Part shown: one piece after another, positions 5,161 to 6,418 of the stretch
Layout of the letters: every line of letters begins with the position of its first letter
How positions within the stretch are numbered: the stretch's first letter is position 1
Assembly: GCA_964522105.1 (NCBI GenBank)
Contig: CAZFVA010000062.1
Span: forward strand, 1 to 6,418
Reading direction: 5' to 3'
Origin: JAGOFO01 sp964522105
Lineage (GTDB): Bacteria > Myxococcota_A > UBA9042 > DTJE01
Length of the DNA stretch: 6,418 nt
Made by a program: the position numbers and the translations under genes
The notes under the pieces: model-generated
Seen by the model: the letters and a program-made list of their open reading frames with translations, nothing else
The model's database searches: none
What the model was told of the DNA's origin: nothing

Positions 5161-6418
5161 ATGTCCAAAAAAGGTTGGCTCGTAACGGGGGCCGGGCTCG
5201 GCCTCAATCTGGCGCTGGGCATCCTGTATGCCTGGAGCATGTTCAGCAAACAATTGACCGAAACGGTCGCTGCGGGCGGCTTCGGCTGGTCCCGGACCGA
5301 GGCCACCCTGCCCTACACAATCGCCATCGCCTGTTTCGCCCTGATCATGGTCCCTGCCGGTCGCCTTCAGGACCGCCTCGGGCCGCGGGTCATCGCGACT
5401 GCGGGTGCGCTGCTTTGCGGTTTCGGGTTGATAGTCGCCAGCTTCGGGGCGCCAGACACGGCCTGGCCGATGATGGTCGGTTTCGGACTGATGGCGGGAA
5501 CAGGCATCGGCCTTGGCTACGCGGCAGCGACACCGGCGGCAATCAAGTGGTTCGGGCCTGAAAAAAAGGGTCTTATCACCGGTATCGTCACGGCCGGATT
5601 CGGCCTGGCACCAGTCTATATCGCGCCTCTGGCCAAGTATCTGCTGGGGTCCATGGGGGTGCCCGGAGCCTTCCGCACCCTCGGTCTTGTATTCCTGTGC
5701 GTCGCCGGAATCTCGGCGCAATTCCTGAACAATCCCAAACCGGGACAGGTTCAGTTCAGCCCGGCACCCGTGAAAAAGAACAAGAAGGCCGCGCAGGCAC
5801 CGCTGTCTGACGCGACCTGGAAAGAGATCGTGCGGACGCCGGTGTTCTGGTCGCTTTATGTGCAATTCGCGTGCGGGGCTACGGCAGGCCTTATGATTAT
5901 TGGCCACGTCGCCAAGATTGTGTCGTCCCAGTCGGGCGGATCAATCAAGGCCGGATTCATCTTCGTGGCGCTGATGGCCGTCTTCAATGCCGGCGGCCGG
6001 GTCGTTGCCGGACTGATGTCCGACATCATCGGCCGGGTCGCGGCACTGGTCACCGTCTTTCTGCTGCAGGCCACGATCATGTTCTTTTTCGACCAGTTTT
6101 CCACCACGACCGGCTTCCTTTTCGGGGCGGCACTGGTCGGTTTCAACTACGGATCCTGCCTGTCACTTTTCCCGGCTACAGCCGCTGATTACTGGGGAAC
6201 CAAGAACCTCGGCCTGAACTACGGAATCCTGTTCACGGCCTGGGGCGTGGGCGGAGTCTTCGGACCGTACCTGGCCGGCCGCATCGCTGACGCAACCGGG
6301 ACTTACACAATGGCTTACCAGGTGGCCGGCGGCCTTCTGATGTTCGCAGCCATTCTTGGTATCGTCAGCCACATCCTGCTGTCGTCCAAACTGGACACCA
6401 CACCGGATTCGGAAGCCA
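5161..6418 (+). CDS. OFA-family MFS transporter (oxalate/formate/monocarboxylate type), 3' end cut by window edge
   Basis: The frame is open from ATG 5161 to the window edge (419 residues). OFA proteins are usually about 400-430 residues, so little is missing. It is an inner-membrane carrier with an apparent 12-helix MFS layout. Family marks are LGILYAWSMF in helix 1 (19-28), GWSRTEATLPYTIAI (42-56), the loop 2-3 motif GRLQDRLGPR (67-76), its C-half counterpart GLMSDIIGR (284-292), and TKNLGLNYGILFTAWG just before and in helix 11. The central loop (about 189-227) is Lys-rich (VKKNKK). Arg280 sits in helix 8 (NAGGR). OxlT of Oxalobacter, the characterised member, needs an Arg in helix 8 and a Lys in helix 11; here the helix-11 position appears to be Trp361. 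Lactate, pyruvate or formate is therefore as likely a substrate as oxalate, and the exact one cannot be assigned. GGGGA (5150-5154) lies 6 bases before the start; a nearby ATG at 5156 is out of frame. Confidence 0.92.
   Translation, partial: MSKKGWLVTGAGLGLNLALGILYAWSMFSKQLTETVAAGGFGWSRTEATLPYTIAIACFALIMVPAGRLQDRLGPRVIATAGALLCGFGLIVASFGAPDTAWPMMVGFGLMAGTGIGLGYAAATPAAIKWFGPEKKGLITGIVTAGFGLAPVYIAPLAKYLLGSMGVPGAFRTLGLVFLCVAGISAQFLNNPKPGQVQFSPAPVKKNKKAAQAPLSDATWKEIVRTPVFWSLYVQFACGATAGLMIIGHVAKIVSSQSGGSIKAGFIFVALMAVFNAGGRVVAGLMSDIIGRVAALVTVFLLQATIMFFFDQFSTTTGFLFGAALVGFNYGSCLSLFPATAADYWGTKNLGLNYGILFTAWGVGGVFGPYLAGRIADATGTYTMAYQVAGGLLMFAAILGIVSHILLSSKLDTTPDSEA

Noticed and set aside
5125..5907. 260-residue minus-strand open frame opposite the transporter
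   Set aside because: It is a charged Arg/His/Gln-rich translation typical of a shadow frame, and it overlaps a clear OFA transporter with family signatures.
1..6418. Possible defence system, toxin-antitoxin pair, mobile element or CRISPR array
   Set aside because: No nuclease, helicase, transposase, integrase, antitoxin-like small gene or regularly spaced repeats were seen. The only repeats are a short in-frame tether repeat and 8-10 base motifs.

Overview
The window holds five protein-coding genes and three short intergenic gaps (112, 156 and 175 bases). I found no RNA genes, insertion sequences, CRISPR arrays or origins. Three genes encode predicted lipoproteins in which the lipobox Cys is followed by Gly, then an Asp/Val/Gly/Pro-rich low-complexity tether, then a secreted Cys-containing domain. 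One of them has the Cys-rich and Asp-rich modules common in predicted lipoproteins of Myxococcota/Bradymonadota-like (former deltaproteobacterial) genomes. With the moderate GC content and strong Shine-Dalgarno sites, this suggests a Gram-negative bacterium, probably from an uncultured or little-studied lineage of that kind. This placement is inferred from protein style, not from a marker gene.

Layout from left to right: (1) a DUF1846/UPF0371 gene on the minus strand, cut by the left edge of the window; (2) lipoprotein A (428 aa, minus), with a possible beta-sandwich and no recognised family; (3) a divergent promoter region; (4) lipoprotein B (408 aa, plus), with ASH/choice-of-anchor-D-like domains and a 16-residue tandem repeat in its tether; (5) lipoprotein C (338 aa, minus), Cys-rich with an Asp-rich loop and a PPC-like C-terminal domain, converging on lipoprotein B with only 2 bases between the stop codons; (6) a second divergent region with a short direct repeat and a palindrome; (7) an OFA-family (oxalate/formate/monocarboxylate) MFS transporter on the plus strand, cut by the right edge.

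The two outer genes are recognisable conserved families. The three inner genes look like lineage-specific cell-surface proteins. Each gene appears to be transcribed separately: strands alternate, and the one same-strand pair is separated by a gap with its own promoter-like sequence. There is therefore no operon evidence that the transporter, the DUF1846 protein and the lipoproteins work together. The three lipoproteins share an architecture and short tether motifs, such as EPGDVA in A and C, and may form a family of surface proteins with a common export and tethering design.
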